NCBI RefSeq assembly: GCF_030506325.1
Contig: NZ_CP120683.1
Location: forward strand, 3,671,001-3,735,000
Length of the DNA stretch: 64,000 nucleotides
Direction: 5' to 3'
From: Tunicatimonas pelagia
GTDB lineage: Bacteria; Bacteroidota; Bacteroidia; Cytophagales; Cyclobacteriaceae
Made by a program: the position numbers and the translations under genes. This document shows, one piece after another, positions 26,247 to 34,591 of this stretch. How positions within the stretch are numbered: the stretch's first letter is position 1; every line of letters starts with the position of its first letter. The notes below the pieces were generated by a model. That model ran no database searches, had not been told where the DNA came from, and saw only the letters and a list, made by a program, of their open reading frames with translations.

Positions 26247-26279
26247 AATTGTTCATTGCTAAATGCACATTGTTAATTG
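26247..26279 (-). repeat. 33-nt inverted repeat, right arm
   Basis: Reverse-complement copy of 25368-25400 with one mismatch. It ends 7 nt before the hmgA start codon, so the two arms enclose 912 bp placed exactly between hppD and hmgA. Confidence 0.9.
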
Positions 26280-26286
26280 AAAAAAT

Positions 26287-27444
26287 ATGGCATATTATAT
26301 TCAACGCGGAGATATTCCGCCCAAGCGACATACTCAATTTCGGCAGCCGGATGGTTCTTTATACTATGAAGAGGTGATTGGTGCCGAAGGTTTTAGTGGC
26401 ATTTCATCTATTGCCTATCATATCAATCCACCTACGTCTATTGATAAAGTAGGAGAACCAGTAAGTTTTGGTATTGACTATGCTGATGAAAAAAATATGC
26501 AGCATCGCCACTTGTTGGGCAAAAATATCCAGCCGAAGGGCGATTGGCTGAGTGGTCGGCAGTACGTGATGGGTAATAATGATGTGTGTCTGGCGATTTG
26601 CCAGCCCACCGAAAACATGCGCTGTTTTTATCGCAATGCTTCAGCCGATGAACTGGTGTACGTACATGACGGTGAGGGCGAACTGCTTAGTCCATTGGGG
26701 AGTGTGAAATTTACGCAGGGCGATTACGTACACGTACCCCGCACCATCACTCATCAGTGGAATATCAATCTGGATGAGCCTTGTCGCTTTCTGGTGATTG
26801 AAAGCTATTCGGAGATAAAGTTTCCTCGAAAATACCGCAATCAGTTCGGGCAATTGCTAGAGCATAGTCCGTTTTGTGAGCGCGACTTGAAAACCCCGGA
26901 ATTTATTGAAGCTAAAGACGAAGCGGGCGGGTTTGAAGTCAAGATTGCCAAGCACAATCAGTTACAAAGCTTTACTTACACCCATCACCCATTTGATGTG
27001 GTAGGTTGGGATGGCTATATGTATCCTTACGCCATTTCCATCCATGATTTTGAGCCGATTACTGGGCGTATCCATCAGCCACCTCCGGTACATCAGATGT
27101 TTGAAGGACACAACTTTGTGGTTTGTTCCTTTGTCCCTCGACTGTTTGACTACCACCCCCGATCTATTCCAGCTCCCTACAGCCACTCTAATATTGATTC
27201 GGACGAAGTGCTATTCTACGCCGAAGGCAACTTTATGAGCCGGAAGGGAGTAGAACGCGCGTCGTTCACGCTGCACCCCGGAGGAATGCCCCACGGCCCT
27301 CATCCCGGCACCGCCGAAGCATCCATTGGCAAAAAAGGCACCGAAGAGTTGGCGGTGATGGTCGATACCTTTCATCCGCTAAAATTGACTAAACAAGCCC
27401 TGGAGATAGAAGACCAAGAGTACATTTATTCGTGGAAAGTTTGA
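26287..27444 (+). CDS. hmgA: homogentisate 1,2-dioxygenase
   Basis: A 385-residue Fe(II) ring-cleaving enzyme that opens homogentisate to maleylacetoacetate. The cupin-type N-domain contains VHDGEGELLSPLGSV. The metal site in the C-domain is readable as H300 (APYSHSN), the acidic pair D306/E307 (SDEVLFYAEGNF) and H336 (GGMPHGPHPG); the H300-H336 spacing equals the 36 residues between the ligand histidines of the human enzyme. It is shorter than the 430-445-residue classical HGD, like other members of this Bacteroidota subgroup. It is second of the core catabolic genes, after hppD. Confidence 0.9.
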   Translation: MAYYIQRGDIPPKRHTQFRQPDGSLYYEEVIGAEGFSGISSIAYHINPPTSIDKVGEPVSFGIDYADEKNMQHRHLLGKNIQPKGDWLSGRQYVMGNNDVCLAICQPTENMRCFYRNASADELVYVHDGEGELLSPLGSVKFTQGDYVHVPRTITHQWNINLDEPCRFLVIESYSEIKFPRKYRNQFGQLLEHSPFCERDLKTPEFIEAKDEAGGFEVKIAKHNQLQSFTYTHHPFDVVGWDGYMYPYAISIHDFEPITGRIHQPPPVHQMFEGHNFVVCSFVPRLFDYHPRSIPAPYSHSNIDSDEVLFYAEGNFMSRKGVERASFTLHPGGMPHGPHPGTAEASIGKKGTEELAVMVDTFHPLKLTKQALEIEDQEYIYSWKV

Positions 27445-27535
27445 TTAGTCCACAGTCCATAGTCGACTGTCCACAGAAAACAAGAACTACGTATGAGAAA
27501 ACTGTGGTCTGTAGACCGTAGACTAAACGTTAGAA
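27445..27535. repeat. CTGTGGACTATGGAC-type dispersed repeat
   Basis: GTCCACAGTCCATAGTCGACTG followed by TCCACAG, then ACTGTGGTCTGTAGACCGTAGACTA, form complementary half-sites in the hmgA-dehydrogenase gap. The second half encodes the spurious first 15 residues of the open frame at 27493. A related unit lies at about 12696-12725. Confidence 0.55.
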
Positions 27536-27537
27536 AA

Positions 27538-28833
27538 ATGAATGATCTGTTAAAAGAATTTGAAGAGAAGAAACCGGAAGTGGTTTTTGAGTGGAGTGAT
27601 CCTGAAACTGAGGCGGAGGGCTGGGTAGTCATCAACTCCTTACGAGGCGGAGCCGCCGGAGGTGGAACCCGGATGCGAAAAGGGTTAGACCGACACGAGG
27701 TAGAATCGCTCGCCAAGACCATGGAAATTAAGTTCACCGTGTCGGGGCCAGCCATTGGCGGAGCGAAGTCAGGAATCAACTTTGACCCGAACGACCCTCG
27801 TAAACGAGGAGTGCTGGAACGTTGGTACAAAGCAGTTACCCCTTTGTTAAAGAACTACTACGGTACCGGAGGAGATTTGAACGTAGACGAAATTCACGAT
27901 GTGATTCCGATTACTGAGAGCTACGGGTTGTGGCATCCGCAGGAGGGTATTGTGACTGGCCATTATCAATCCTCTGACCCCCAGAAAATCAAACAACTTG
28001 GTCAACTCCGGCAGGGCGTGATTAAAAAGCTGGAAGATCCGCATTATACGCCGTCTATTGAACAAAAGTATACCGTCGCTGATATGGTAACGGGTTATGG
28101 CGTCGCCCAGTCGGTACTGCACTACTATGATTTATGGGACGGTAGCGCCGAAGGCAAACGTGCTATCATTCAGGGTTGGGGTAATGTAGGTAGTGCCGCT
28201 GGTTACTACCTGGCTAAAAGTGGAGTAAAAATCGTCGGAATTATTGACCGAGCGGGCGGACTCATCAATCCGGACGGTTTTACCTACGATGAAGTGAAGC
28301 AGCTTTTTCTGAATCGGGTTCAGAATGCATTGCACGCCGATAATATGCTCTCGTTTGAGGAGATGAATGATCGAGTTTGGAGCACTGGAGCGGAAATTTT
28401 CATTCCAGCCGCCGCTTCCCGCTTGGTAACTCAAGAGCAGGTGGAACAAATGACTGAGAATAGTCTGGAAGTAATTGCCAGCGGAGCAAATGTGCCGTTT
28501 CAAGACCCGCAAATCTTCTTCGGCTCCATTGCGGCTTATACCGATGAGCGAGTGGCGTTAATTCCGGATTTTATTGCCAATTGCGGTATGGCCCGGGTAT
28601 TTGCTTACCTGATGGAAACCAAGAACGAGCTTACCGACGAAGCTATTCTTCAGGATGTATCAGATACTATTCGTAAGGCGTTGGATAAGGTGTATGAGAA
28701 GAATCCTGACTCGAAGAGTCTGGCAAAAACCGCCTTTGAAATTGCTTTACAAGAATTACTAGGAAAAGAGAAGTCATTAGAATCACCGCTTAGCCATCTC
28801 ACTTCTGAAGGAGCTAATGTTGGAGCGTATTAA
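27538..28833 (+). CDS. Glu/Leu/Phe/Val-type amino-acid dehydrogenase
   Basis: 431 residues from ATG 27538 (MNDLLKEFEEKKPEV); the open frame extends to 27493 only through repeat DNA. The N-domain has RGGAAGGGTRMRKGL and the catalytic-lysine motif SGPAIGGAKSGINFDP (K77). The Rossmann domain has IIQGWGNVGSAAGYYL near residue 205. It catalyses NAD(P)-linked reversible oxidative deamination of an amino acid; substrate class (Glu or hydrophobic) cannot be fixed by eye. Its place between hmgA and fahA suggests either deamination of an aromatic amino acid feeding hppD, or recycling of the glutamate/2-oxoglutarate pair used by tyrosine transamination. Confidence 0.88.
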   Translation: MNDLLKEFEEKKPEVVFEWSDPETEAEGWVVINSLRGGAAGGGTRMRKGLDRHEVESLAKTMEIKFTVSGPAIGGAKSGINFDPNDPRKRGVLERWYKAVTPLLKNYYGTGGDLNVDEIHDVIPITESYGLWHPQEGIVTGHYQSSDPQKIKQLGQLRQGVIKKLEDPHYTPSIEQKYTVADMVTGYGVAQSVLHYYDLWDGSAEGKRAIIQGWGNVGSAAGYYLAKSGVKIVGIIDRAGGLINPDGFTYDEVKQLFLNRVQNALHADNMLSFEEMNDRVWSTGAEIFIPAAASRLVTQEQVEQMTENSLEVIASGANVPFQDPQIFFGSIAAYTDERVALIPDFIANCGMARVFAYLMETKNELTDEAILQDVSDTIRKALDKVYEKNPDSKSLAKTAFEIALQELLGKEKSLESPLSHLTSEGANVGAY

Positions 28834-28904
28834 AAAGAGTTGTGTAATTACCAGACTGGTTCCGCAGTGGCGACTGCCGATATCTTCCGCATTTTAAGTA
28901 GGAG

Positions 28905-30188
28905 ATGCCGGAATTCGTACCTCCTCTGGCAAATGATAAAAATGAAAAATTGAACACCTGGCTAGACATATCGCCTGAAAGTGACTTTGGTATTCACAAT
29001 TTACCCTACGGAATATTCTCTACTCCGTCGCGACGCCCCCGAGTGGGAGTAGCCATTGGGGATCAGATTATTGATTTGGCAGCGGTAGCAATGCGAGGTC
29101 ACTTTCAGAGTTTATCTATTGAGCCGGAAGTACTAGAGCAGCCCTCACTGAATGCTTTTGTCCGGTTAGGAAAACCAACTTGGCAAGCAGTACGAAAACG
29201 CCTTACGGATTGGCTTACGCAAACTGATTCACCCCTTCAGCATTTGAGAAATGAATGTTTTGTAGCTCAATCGGAGGCAAAAATGCATCTGCCACTTGAG
29301 ATTGGTGACTACACTGATTTCTACGCTAGTGAAACGCACGCCACTAACGTAGGCACCATGTTCCGAGGCAAAGAAAATGCCCTGATGCCTAACTGGAAAC
29401 ACATGCCGATTGCCTACCACGGTCGGGCTTCATCCATCGTAGTTTCCGACACCGATATTCGCCGTCCGAAGGGACAGATCATGCTGCAAGGTGCAGATCA
29501 GCCGATGTTTGGTGCAACGCAGGCACTCGATTTTGAATTAGAAATGGCTGCCGTGATTGGAAAAAATTCTGAACTGGGAATATCCCTGCGACCAGAAGAA
29601 GCGGAAGATTACATTTTTGGCTTCGTACTATTTAACGACTGGTCAGCCCGGGATATTCAACGCTGGGAATATGTGCCATTAGGTCCTTTTTTGGGGAAGA
29701 ATTTTGCCTCCTCAATTTCGCCGTGGGTAGTACCGCTAGAAGCATTAGAACCCTTCCGAGTTGAAGGGGCGGAGCAGCAACCGAAGCCACTACCGTATCT
29801 ACAAACTTCTGGCAAACGAAACTTCAATATTAATCTAGAGGTAGCTATTCAACCCGAAGGAGAAAGTGAAACAATCGTTAGTCAAACCAACTTCAAAAAC
29901 ATGTACTGGGGTGTAGGTCAGATGTTGGCTCACCATACAGTCAATGGTTGTAATCTACGGATTGGCGACTTACTGGCATCGGGAACGATTAGTGGAAATG
30001 AACCTGGTAGTTATGGAAGTTTGCTCGAACTGAGCTGGAACGGCGAACGTCCGTTAAAAATAAATGCAAACCAAACACGCACCTATCTGGAAGACGGGGA
30101 TACAGTTACCTTACGGGGTTGTGCCAGAAAAGAAGGCATCCGAGTGGGGTTCGGAGAGGTGCGTACTAAAATTTTACCAAGTCTATGA
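28905..30188 (+). CDS. fahA: fumarylacetoacetase
   Basis: 427 residues. It hydrolyses fumarylacetoacetate to fumarate and acetoacetate, the last step of tyrosine degradation. An FAH N-terminal SH3-like domain (residues 1-115) precedes the catalytic domain: DFYASETHATNVGTMFRG (metal aspartate), LMPNWKHMPIAYHGRASS (catalytic His), ALDFELEMAAV (metal glutamates) and FNDWSARDIQ. The length fits the full-size family. It overlaps the next gene by 4 nt (ATGA at 30185-30188). Confidence 0.95.
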   Translation: MPEFVPPLANDKNEKLNTWLDISPESDFGIHNLPYGIFSTPSRRPRVGVAIGDQIIDLAAVAMRGHFQSLSIEPEVLEQPSLNAFVRLGKPTWQAVRKRLTDWLTQTDSPLQHLRNECFVAQSEAKMHLPLEIGDYTDFYASETHATNVGTMFRGKENALMPNWKHMPIAYHGRASSIVVSDTDIRRPKGQIMLQGADQPMFGATQALDFELEMAAVIGKNSELGISLRPEEAEDYIFGFVLFNDWSARDIQRWEYVPLGPFLGKNFASSISPWVVPLEALEPFRVEGAEQQPKPLPYLQTSGKRNFNINLEVAIQPEGESETIVSQTNFKNMYWGVGQMLAHHTVNGCNLRIGDLLASGTISGNEPGSYGSLLELSWNGERPLKINANQTRTYLEDGDTVTLRGCARKEGIRVGFGEVRTKILPSL

Positions 30189-31114
30189 AAATCATCCGTC
30201 CAAGCGAAGTAAGCACCCAGGATTTTTATCGCTACATGATTAGTGCGGTGGTTCCACGCCCTATCGCCTTCGTTAGCTCAATGAGTGCGGAAGGCAAAGT
30301 AAACCTAAGCCCCTACAGTTTCTTCAACGCGGTAAGCTCCAAACCACCCGTGCTGATCTTTGCCCCCGTGAACAGTGTACGAAACGGAAATACTAAAAAC
30401 ACGCTGGACAATGTGCGGGAATATCCCGAAGTAACCATCAATATCGTGAACCACGCTTTGGTAGAGCAGATGTCGCTTACTAGTACTGCCTATGAAAAAG
30501 GGGTCAACGAATTTACCAAAGCGGGCCTTACCGAAGCACCATCGGAGGCGGTTAGGCCTCCCTACGTAGCCGAATCACCGGTAGCGTTTGAGTGTAAAGT
30601 CACGCAGGTTTTACCATTAGGCGAAGGCGGTGGAGCCGGAAATATCGTGATTTGTGAGGTGCTGCTGGTTCACGTTAACGAAGATATTTTGGGCGAAGAC
30701 GGAGCTATCGACCCGTTTCAGCTGGATGCTGTGGGAAGAATGGGAGGTAGTGCCTACTGCCGGGCGAGTGGCAATGCTATCTTCGAGACGCTCCGTCCGG
30801 CGCGGGAAAAAGGCATTGGCGTAGACCAGCTACCCGAAGCCATCCGCACCAGTACGGTACTTTCGGGCAGTGACTTAGCGAAACTGGCTAATGTACCTCA
30901 AATTCCCAACGGCGATCTGGTGCAACGATACCGCAACGAAAGCACTATTCAGGCTGCGCTAATGCGTTACGAACAAGATGCCTCATACTCACCGGAAATT
31001 ATGCATTGGGCCGCCAAGAACTATCTAGCTCGAGGTGAAACTGACAAAGCCTGGGCAGCTTTACTAATGAGCAACGAAAAGGGGGAAACCGAAGACCGGA
31101 GTCCGAAGAATTAA
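30185..31114 (+). CDS. flavin reductase family protein (FMN-binding split barrel)
   Basis: 309 residues. The N-terminal 200 residues are a DIM6/NTAB-type FMN-binding split barrel: VVPRPIAFVSSMSAEGKVNLSPYSFFNAVSSKPPVL, then VNEFTKAGLTEAP and a GRMGGSAYCRA strand. The C-terminal 100 residues are helical and less conserved. Family members use reduced flavin or act as flavin reductases for oxygenases. It is translationally coupled to fahA by a 4-nt overlap, so it probably takes part in aromatic catabolism, though its step is unknown. Its final residues (ETEDRSPKN) are encoded within a dispersed GAAACCGAAGACCGG repeat. Confidence 0.8.
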   Translation: MKIIRPSEVSTQDFYRYMISAVVPRPIAFVSSMSAEGKVNLSPYSFFNAVSSKPPVLIFAPVNSVRNGNTKNTLDNVREYPEVTINIVNHALVEQMSLTSTAYEKGVNEFTKAGLTEAPSEAVRPPYVAESPVAFECKVTQVLPLGEGGGAGNIVICEVLLVHVNEDILGEDGAIDPFQLDAVGRMGGSAYCRASGNAIFETLRPAREKGIGVDQLPEAIRTSTVLSGSDLAKLANVPQIPNGDLVQRYRNESTIQAALMRYEQDASYSPEIMHWAAKNYLARGETDKAWAALLMSNEKGETEDRSPKN

Positions 31115-31160
31115 ATTAATAGCTGAAATACGATTTCCGGTTTCCGGTCTCCGTACAACA
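31080..31160. repeat. CCGGAAACCGGAGACCGG-type palindromic repeat
   Basis: GGAAACCGAAGACCGGAGTCC at the end of the flavin reductase gene pairs with TTTCCGGTTTCCGGTCTCC near 31131-31150. Members of the same family occur around 42626-42700 and 51905-51990. Confidence 0.5.
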
Positions 31161-31175
31161 TTAAACATTATACCC

Positions 31176-31925
31176 ATGATGCAACAAGAATATAATAAGT
31201 ACACCGAAGAGGATTTTAAAGTGTGGAAGCTGCTGTACGAGCGGCAAATTGTAAACCTGCCCGACGCAGCCTCTCAGGCGTATCTGGACGGCTTGCAGAA
31301 AATCAATTTTACAGCTGACAAGATTCCTAATTTTGAGGAGACCAATCGAGAGCTACAGAAAATTACTGGCTGGAGCATCCATGTGGTGCCGGGATTAATT
31401 GACGATGATAAGTTTTTTCAGTTGTTATCTAACCGTAAATTCCCATCTTCTACCTGGCTGCGGAAACTGAGTCAGCTTGATTATCTGGAAGAACCCGATA
31501 TGTTTCACGATGTATTTGGGCATGTGCCGTTGCTGGCCAATCAGCCGTTTGTAGATTACCTTCAGGAGTTGAGTAAAATTGCCCTGCGTTACATTGATAA
31601 TCCTTGGGCGATCCATCTGATTTCGCGTATCTACTGGTTTACGGTGGAGTTTGGGCTGATTGAAGAAAATGGCAATCTACGCATCTACGGAGCGGGTATT
31701 CTTTCCTCTGCCGGAGAAACCAGGTATAGTTTGAGCGAGGAGGCTACCCATTATCCCTACGATGTAGCTCATGTTATGGGAATGGCTTATCGCAAAGATG
31801 TCTTCCAGAAGCAGTACTTCATCATCAACTCCTACGAGCAGCTATTTCACTCGACCGATCAGATTGAAGAGTACTTGCAAACTCACGCCGATCAGCCCGA
31901 AGCAGACTTTGAAACAAGCGTGTAA
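31176..31925 (+). CDS. phhA: phenylalanine 4-monooxygenase
   Basis: 249 residues. It hydroxylates phenylalanine to tyrosine using tetrahydrobiopterin, so it feeds the tyrosine pathway encoded upstream. This is the compact bacterial form: iron ligands H111 and H116 (MFHDVFGHVP) and E158 (YWFTVEFGLI), with no N-terminal regulatory ACT domain. The 62-nt gap to the flavin reductase gene is mostly repeat DNA. No carbinolamine dehydratase (phhB) gene is present in the window. Confidence 0.95.
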   Translation: MMQQEYNKYTEEDFKVWKLLYERQIVNLPDAASQAYLDGLQKINFTADKIPNFEETNRELQKITGWSIHVVPGLIDDDKFFQLLSNRKFPSSTWLRKLSQLDYLEEPDMFHDVFGHVPLLANQPFVDYLQELSKIALRYIDNPWAIHLISRIYWFTVEFGLIEENGNLRIYGAGILSSAGETRYSLSEEATHYPYDVAHVMGMAYRKDVFQKQYFIINSYEQLFHSTDQIEEYLQTHADQPEADFETSV

Positions 31926-31936
31926 ATAGTGGGAAA

Positions 31937-33262
31937 CTACTCCGCGGGTTTCCAATCTGGGTGGTTCTTCATTTCTTGCACCAAACGAGTGTGAATTTTT
32001 CTCTCGGTTTGGGTGAGCGAGGCTTCATTGAGTGGATTTTTCTCGAGCAAGTCATTAGCAATATTAAAAAATCGTCCATCCTGATAGAGCTTATAATCTA
32101 CTGTCTGCACAAACTGGTCACGGTACTGATTTACGTTATTGCCCCACCGAGGATCGTAGTGGACAAAAGCGGTTTCCCGAGACTGGTAGTCGGTATTAGT
32201 CAGTAGAGAATACAGGCTTTTACCATCTGATTGAATAGGTTTATCTACCAAGTGCGCTAAAGTTGGAAAGAAATCGCTGAATTCTACTAAACCCGGATGT
32301 TGCCTTCCTTCGCTAATCATAGCAGGCCAGTAGGCAATCAGCGGGACGTGGGTTCCGGCACTAGTGGTATTACCTTTTGCCCCTTGAACAGTTCCTTGCT
32401 TGGTGTGAGAAGTAACCGAGGGATGAGTGCCGTTATCTCCGGTAAATATTAACAGCGTGTTTTCGTCTAAACCTGATTTCTGAAGCTTATCAGCAATTCT
32501 ACCTACAATTTTATCAGCGTAAGCAACCATATCTTTAAAGTAGGCGGTATCGTTTTCGTATCGCCGGTCTTTATCCGCCCATTCCTCAGAATCAGGAGTG
32601 GGCACAAAGGGTTCATGAACCAACACCATCGGATAATACACAAAGAACGGTTGGTCTTTTTTCCGCTCAATAAAATCCAGAATGTAGTCGGCAAAGATGT
32701 CTGGACCATAATCGTCTTCGTTTCGTTCTAGCACCTTTCCATTTTGCTCAATCAACGGATTAGCAAAACGTTCACCTTCGCCCCTGCCTTTAGTCAGTTG
32801 CCACAGACAGTACTCATCAAAGCCAAACTGCTTAGGGCGAGTATCGTCATTCCAACTAGAAATCTCATCTGTGTACGCTAGGCCATTAAGCTGCCACTTT
32901 CCGGCGATACAGGTTTGGTAGCCCGCCTCGCGCATCAAGTTACCAAACGTATATTGATTCTCGTTGAGGTAGCCGAAGTACTCGTAGTTACGATAATTGT
33001 ACAAGCCCGTCATAATCTTCACCCGTGAGGGCGTGCACAGCGGTTGAGAAATACAATGGGCAAACTGAATTCCGCTCGCTGCTAGTGAGTCCAGCACTGG
33101 GGTTTGATAGGAAGTGCTGCCGTAAGTACTTAAGCATTCATAGCCCATATCATCTGCCATAATCAGAACCACATTGGGTTGTTGGCTATAGCCAGTAAGT
33201 GCGAAAAGAATAAGCAGCGTTGATAGGATCAGCTTAACAGAGAAAGCAAAAGGGTTAGTCAT
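31937..33262 (-). CDS. secreted sulfatase (formylglycine-dependent, S1 family)
   Basis: 441 residues: signal peptide 1-26 (ALTGYS), then metal aspartates D37-D38 (IMADDMG) and the C76-T-P-S-R80 motif in which C76 is converted to formylglycine. FTGDNGTHPS supplies further metal ligands, with KGNTTSAGTHVPLIAYWP as the late lysine/histidine region. It removes sulfate esters from a secreted substrate, probably a marine polysaccharide or glycan. An anaerobic or formylglycine-generating enzyme must be encoded elsewhere. It stands alone on the minus strand between phhA and hisH. Confidence 0.9.
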   Translation of the reverse strand: MTNPFAFSVKLILSTLLILFALTGYSQQPNVVLIMADDMGYECLSTYGSTSYQTPVLDSLAASGIQFAHCISQPLCTPSRVKIMTGLYNYRNYEYFGYLNENQYTFGNLMREAGYQTCIAGKWQLNGLAYTDEISSWNDDTRPKQFGFDEYCLWQLTKGRGEGERFANPLIEQNGKVLERNEDDYGPDIFADYILDFIERKKDQPFFVYYPMVLVHEPFVPTPDSEEWADKDRRYENDTAYFKDMVAYADKIVGRIADKLQKSGLDENTLLIFTGDNGTHPSVTSHTKQGTVQGAKGNTTSAGTHVPLIAYWPAMISEGRQHPGLVEFSDFFPTLAHLVDKPIQSDGKSLYSLLTNTDYQSRETAFVHYDPRWGNNVNQYRDQFVQTVDYKLYQDGRFFNIANDLLEKNPLNEASLTQTERKIHTRLVQEMKNHPDWKPAE

Positions 33263-33385
33263 ATGAAGTAGTGGTCGGTTGTCATTTCATCAAGATAATA
33301 CCTAAACAGCGGAGTAAGCAAAAAACTTTTTTCTTTCTCATTATCGGTAATTCTTTTCTACTTTGCGGTTTGATTTCGTAAAACT

Positions 33386-33967
33386 ATGAGTGTTGCAGTT
33401 ATTAAATACAATGCTGGAAATATTTATTCGGTCATCTATGCCCTTCAGCGGTTGGGCATTGAACCATTACTGACTGATACGCCTGAAGAAATTCGACAAG
33501 CCGATAAAGTGATTTTTCCTGGTCAGGGAGAGGCCAGTTCGGCGATGCGCTATTTACGAGATAAAGGCTTAGACGAAGTAATCAAAAACTTAACTCAACC
33601 CGTATTGGGTATCTGCGTGGGCTTACAGCTCATGTGTCGCTATTCAGAAGAAGGTGATGCCGAATGCCTAGGAATTTTCGATGTCGATGTAAAACGATTT
33701 CCGCCTAACCAAAAAGTCCCTCATATGGGATGGAACGATGTAAAAGTAGACGGGGGAACACTTTGTCAGGGTTTGCGATCTGATGCCTATTTGTACTACG
33801 TCCACAGCTACTACGCCGAACTAAGCGAGTTTACTACGGCTACCAATGAGTATATCTTACCCTACAGTGTAGCGTTGGAAAAAGATAACTTCTATGCCAT
33901 ACAGCCCCACTTAGAGAAAAGTGGTAAGGATGGAGAATTTATTCTGAAGAACTTCTTGGCTTTGTAG
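33386..33967 (+). CDS. hisH: imidazole glycerol phosphate synthase, glutaminase subunit
   Basis: 193 residues, class I glutamine amidotransferase. It supplies ammonia to HisF for the fifth step of histidine synthesis. Catalytic triad: C77 (GICVGLQLM), H175 and E177 (IQPHLEKSG, in place of the usual QFHPEKSG). A glycine-rich FPGQGEASSAM oxyanion region is present. It is separated from hisA-hisF-hisE by two opposite-strand genes (33968-35674), although hisH normally lies next to hisA. The stop is directly followed by the end of the Uma2 gene. Confidence 0.93.
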   Translation: MSVAVIKYNAGNIYSVIYALQRLGIEPLLTDTPEEIRQADKVIFPGQGEASSAMRYLRDKGLDEVIKNLTQPVLGICVGLQLMCRYSEEGDAECLGIFDVDVKRFPPNQKVPHMGWNDVKVDGGTLCQGLRSDAYLYYVHSYYAELSEFTTATNEYILPYSVALEKDNFYAIQPHLEKSGKDGEFILKNFLAL

Positions 33968-34552
33968 CTACCGCTTGAAAACTTCCTTCGCTGAGATTTG
34001 AAAACCTTTTACAACTGAACTCGCATCACACTTATCATCTTGCTGATACACTTTCACATCGGTGGGTGAAGTATGCGACCAAACCTGCTCTACGTTAGGG
34101 TAGATAAACCATACCATTTGCACTCCGGCGTCTAGGTACTCCTGCATCTTTAGCTTATTCTGTAGATCAGTATTGGAAGGTGAGACCACCTCAATTACTA
34201 AAGCGGGGGCATCGGGAGCTTCTTCCGGGTGACGAACCTGCTGTTTTGTAAAGTAGGCAGCATCAGGTCGACGGTAGGCTTTAAGCTCGCTAAAGTAACA
34301 ATCGGCCTCAGCCATAATGCGATTGCCTTGTTGATAGACAGAAAGCGTATTAAACTTGGTAATAATGTTATCAATAATATATCGCTCGCCGACTTTCATA
34401 AATTCATCTTTTTCTACCTTTCCGTCTTTCCATTCATACTTATAGCGGGTTTTTTCTAGGTACTGCTTCTTAAAGGCTTCCAGAGAGATTAATCTGTTGT
34501 CAGATTTCTGTAATCTTCCCTGTGTTTTCTTCTTTTTGATAGCTACCGACAT
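33968..34552 (-). CDS. Uma2-family (PD-(D/E)XK-like) protein
   Basis: 194 residues of the DUF820/Uma2 family, built on a restriction-endonuclease fold. The motif elements visible are RPDAAYF (first acidic), ALVIEVVSPSNTDLQNKLKMQEYLDAGVQMVWFIYP (E-x-V with SPS). Basic N-terminal segments (KKKKTQGRLQKSD) precede it. These proteins are widespread in Cyanobacteria and Bacteroidota, often in many copies; their biological target is unsettled. The gene is tail-to-tail with hisH with no spacing and is one of two genes that split the his cluster. Confidence 0.82.
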   Translation of the reverse strand: MSVAIKKKKTQGRLQKSDNRLISLEAFKKQYLEKTRYKYEWKDGKVEKDEFMKVGERYIIDNIITKFNTLSVYQQGNRIMAEADCYFSELKAYRRPDAAYFTKQQVRHPEEAPDAPALVIEVVSPSNTDLQNKLKMQEYLDAGVQMVWFIYPNVEQVWSHTSPTDVKVYQQDDKCDASSVVKGFQISAKEVFKR

Positions 34553-34591
34553 ACAGTGTTTATTTTACTTAAATGTACTAAGAATTCTTTA

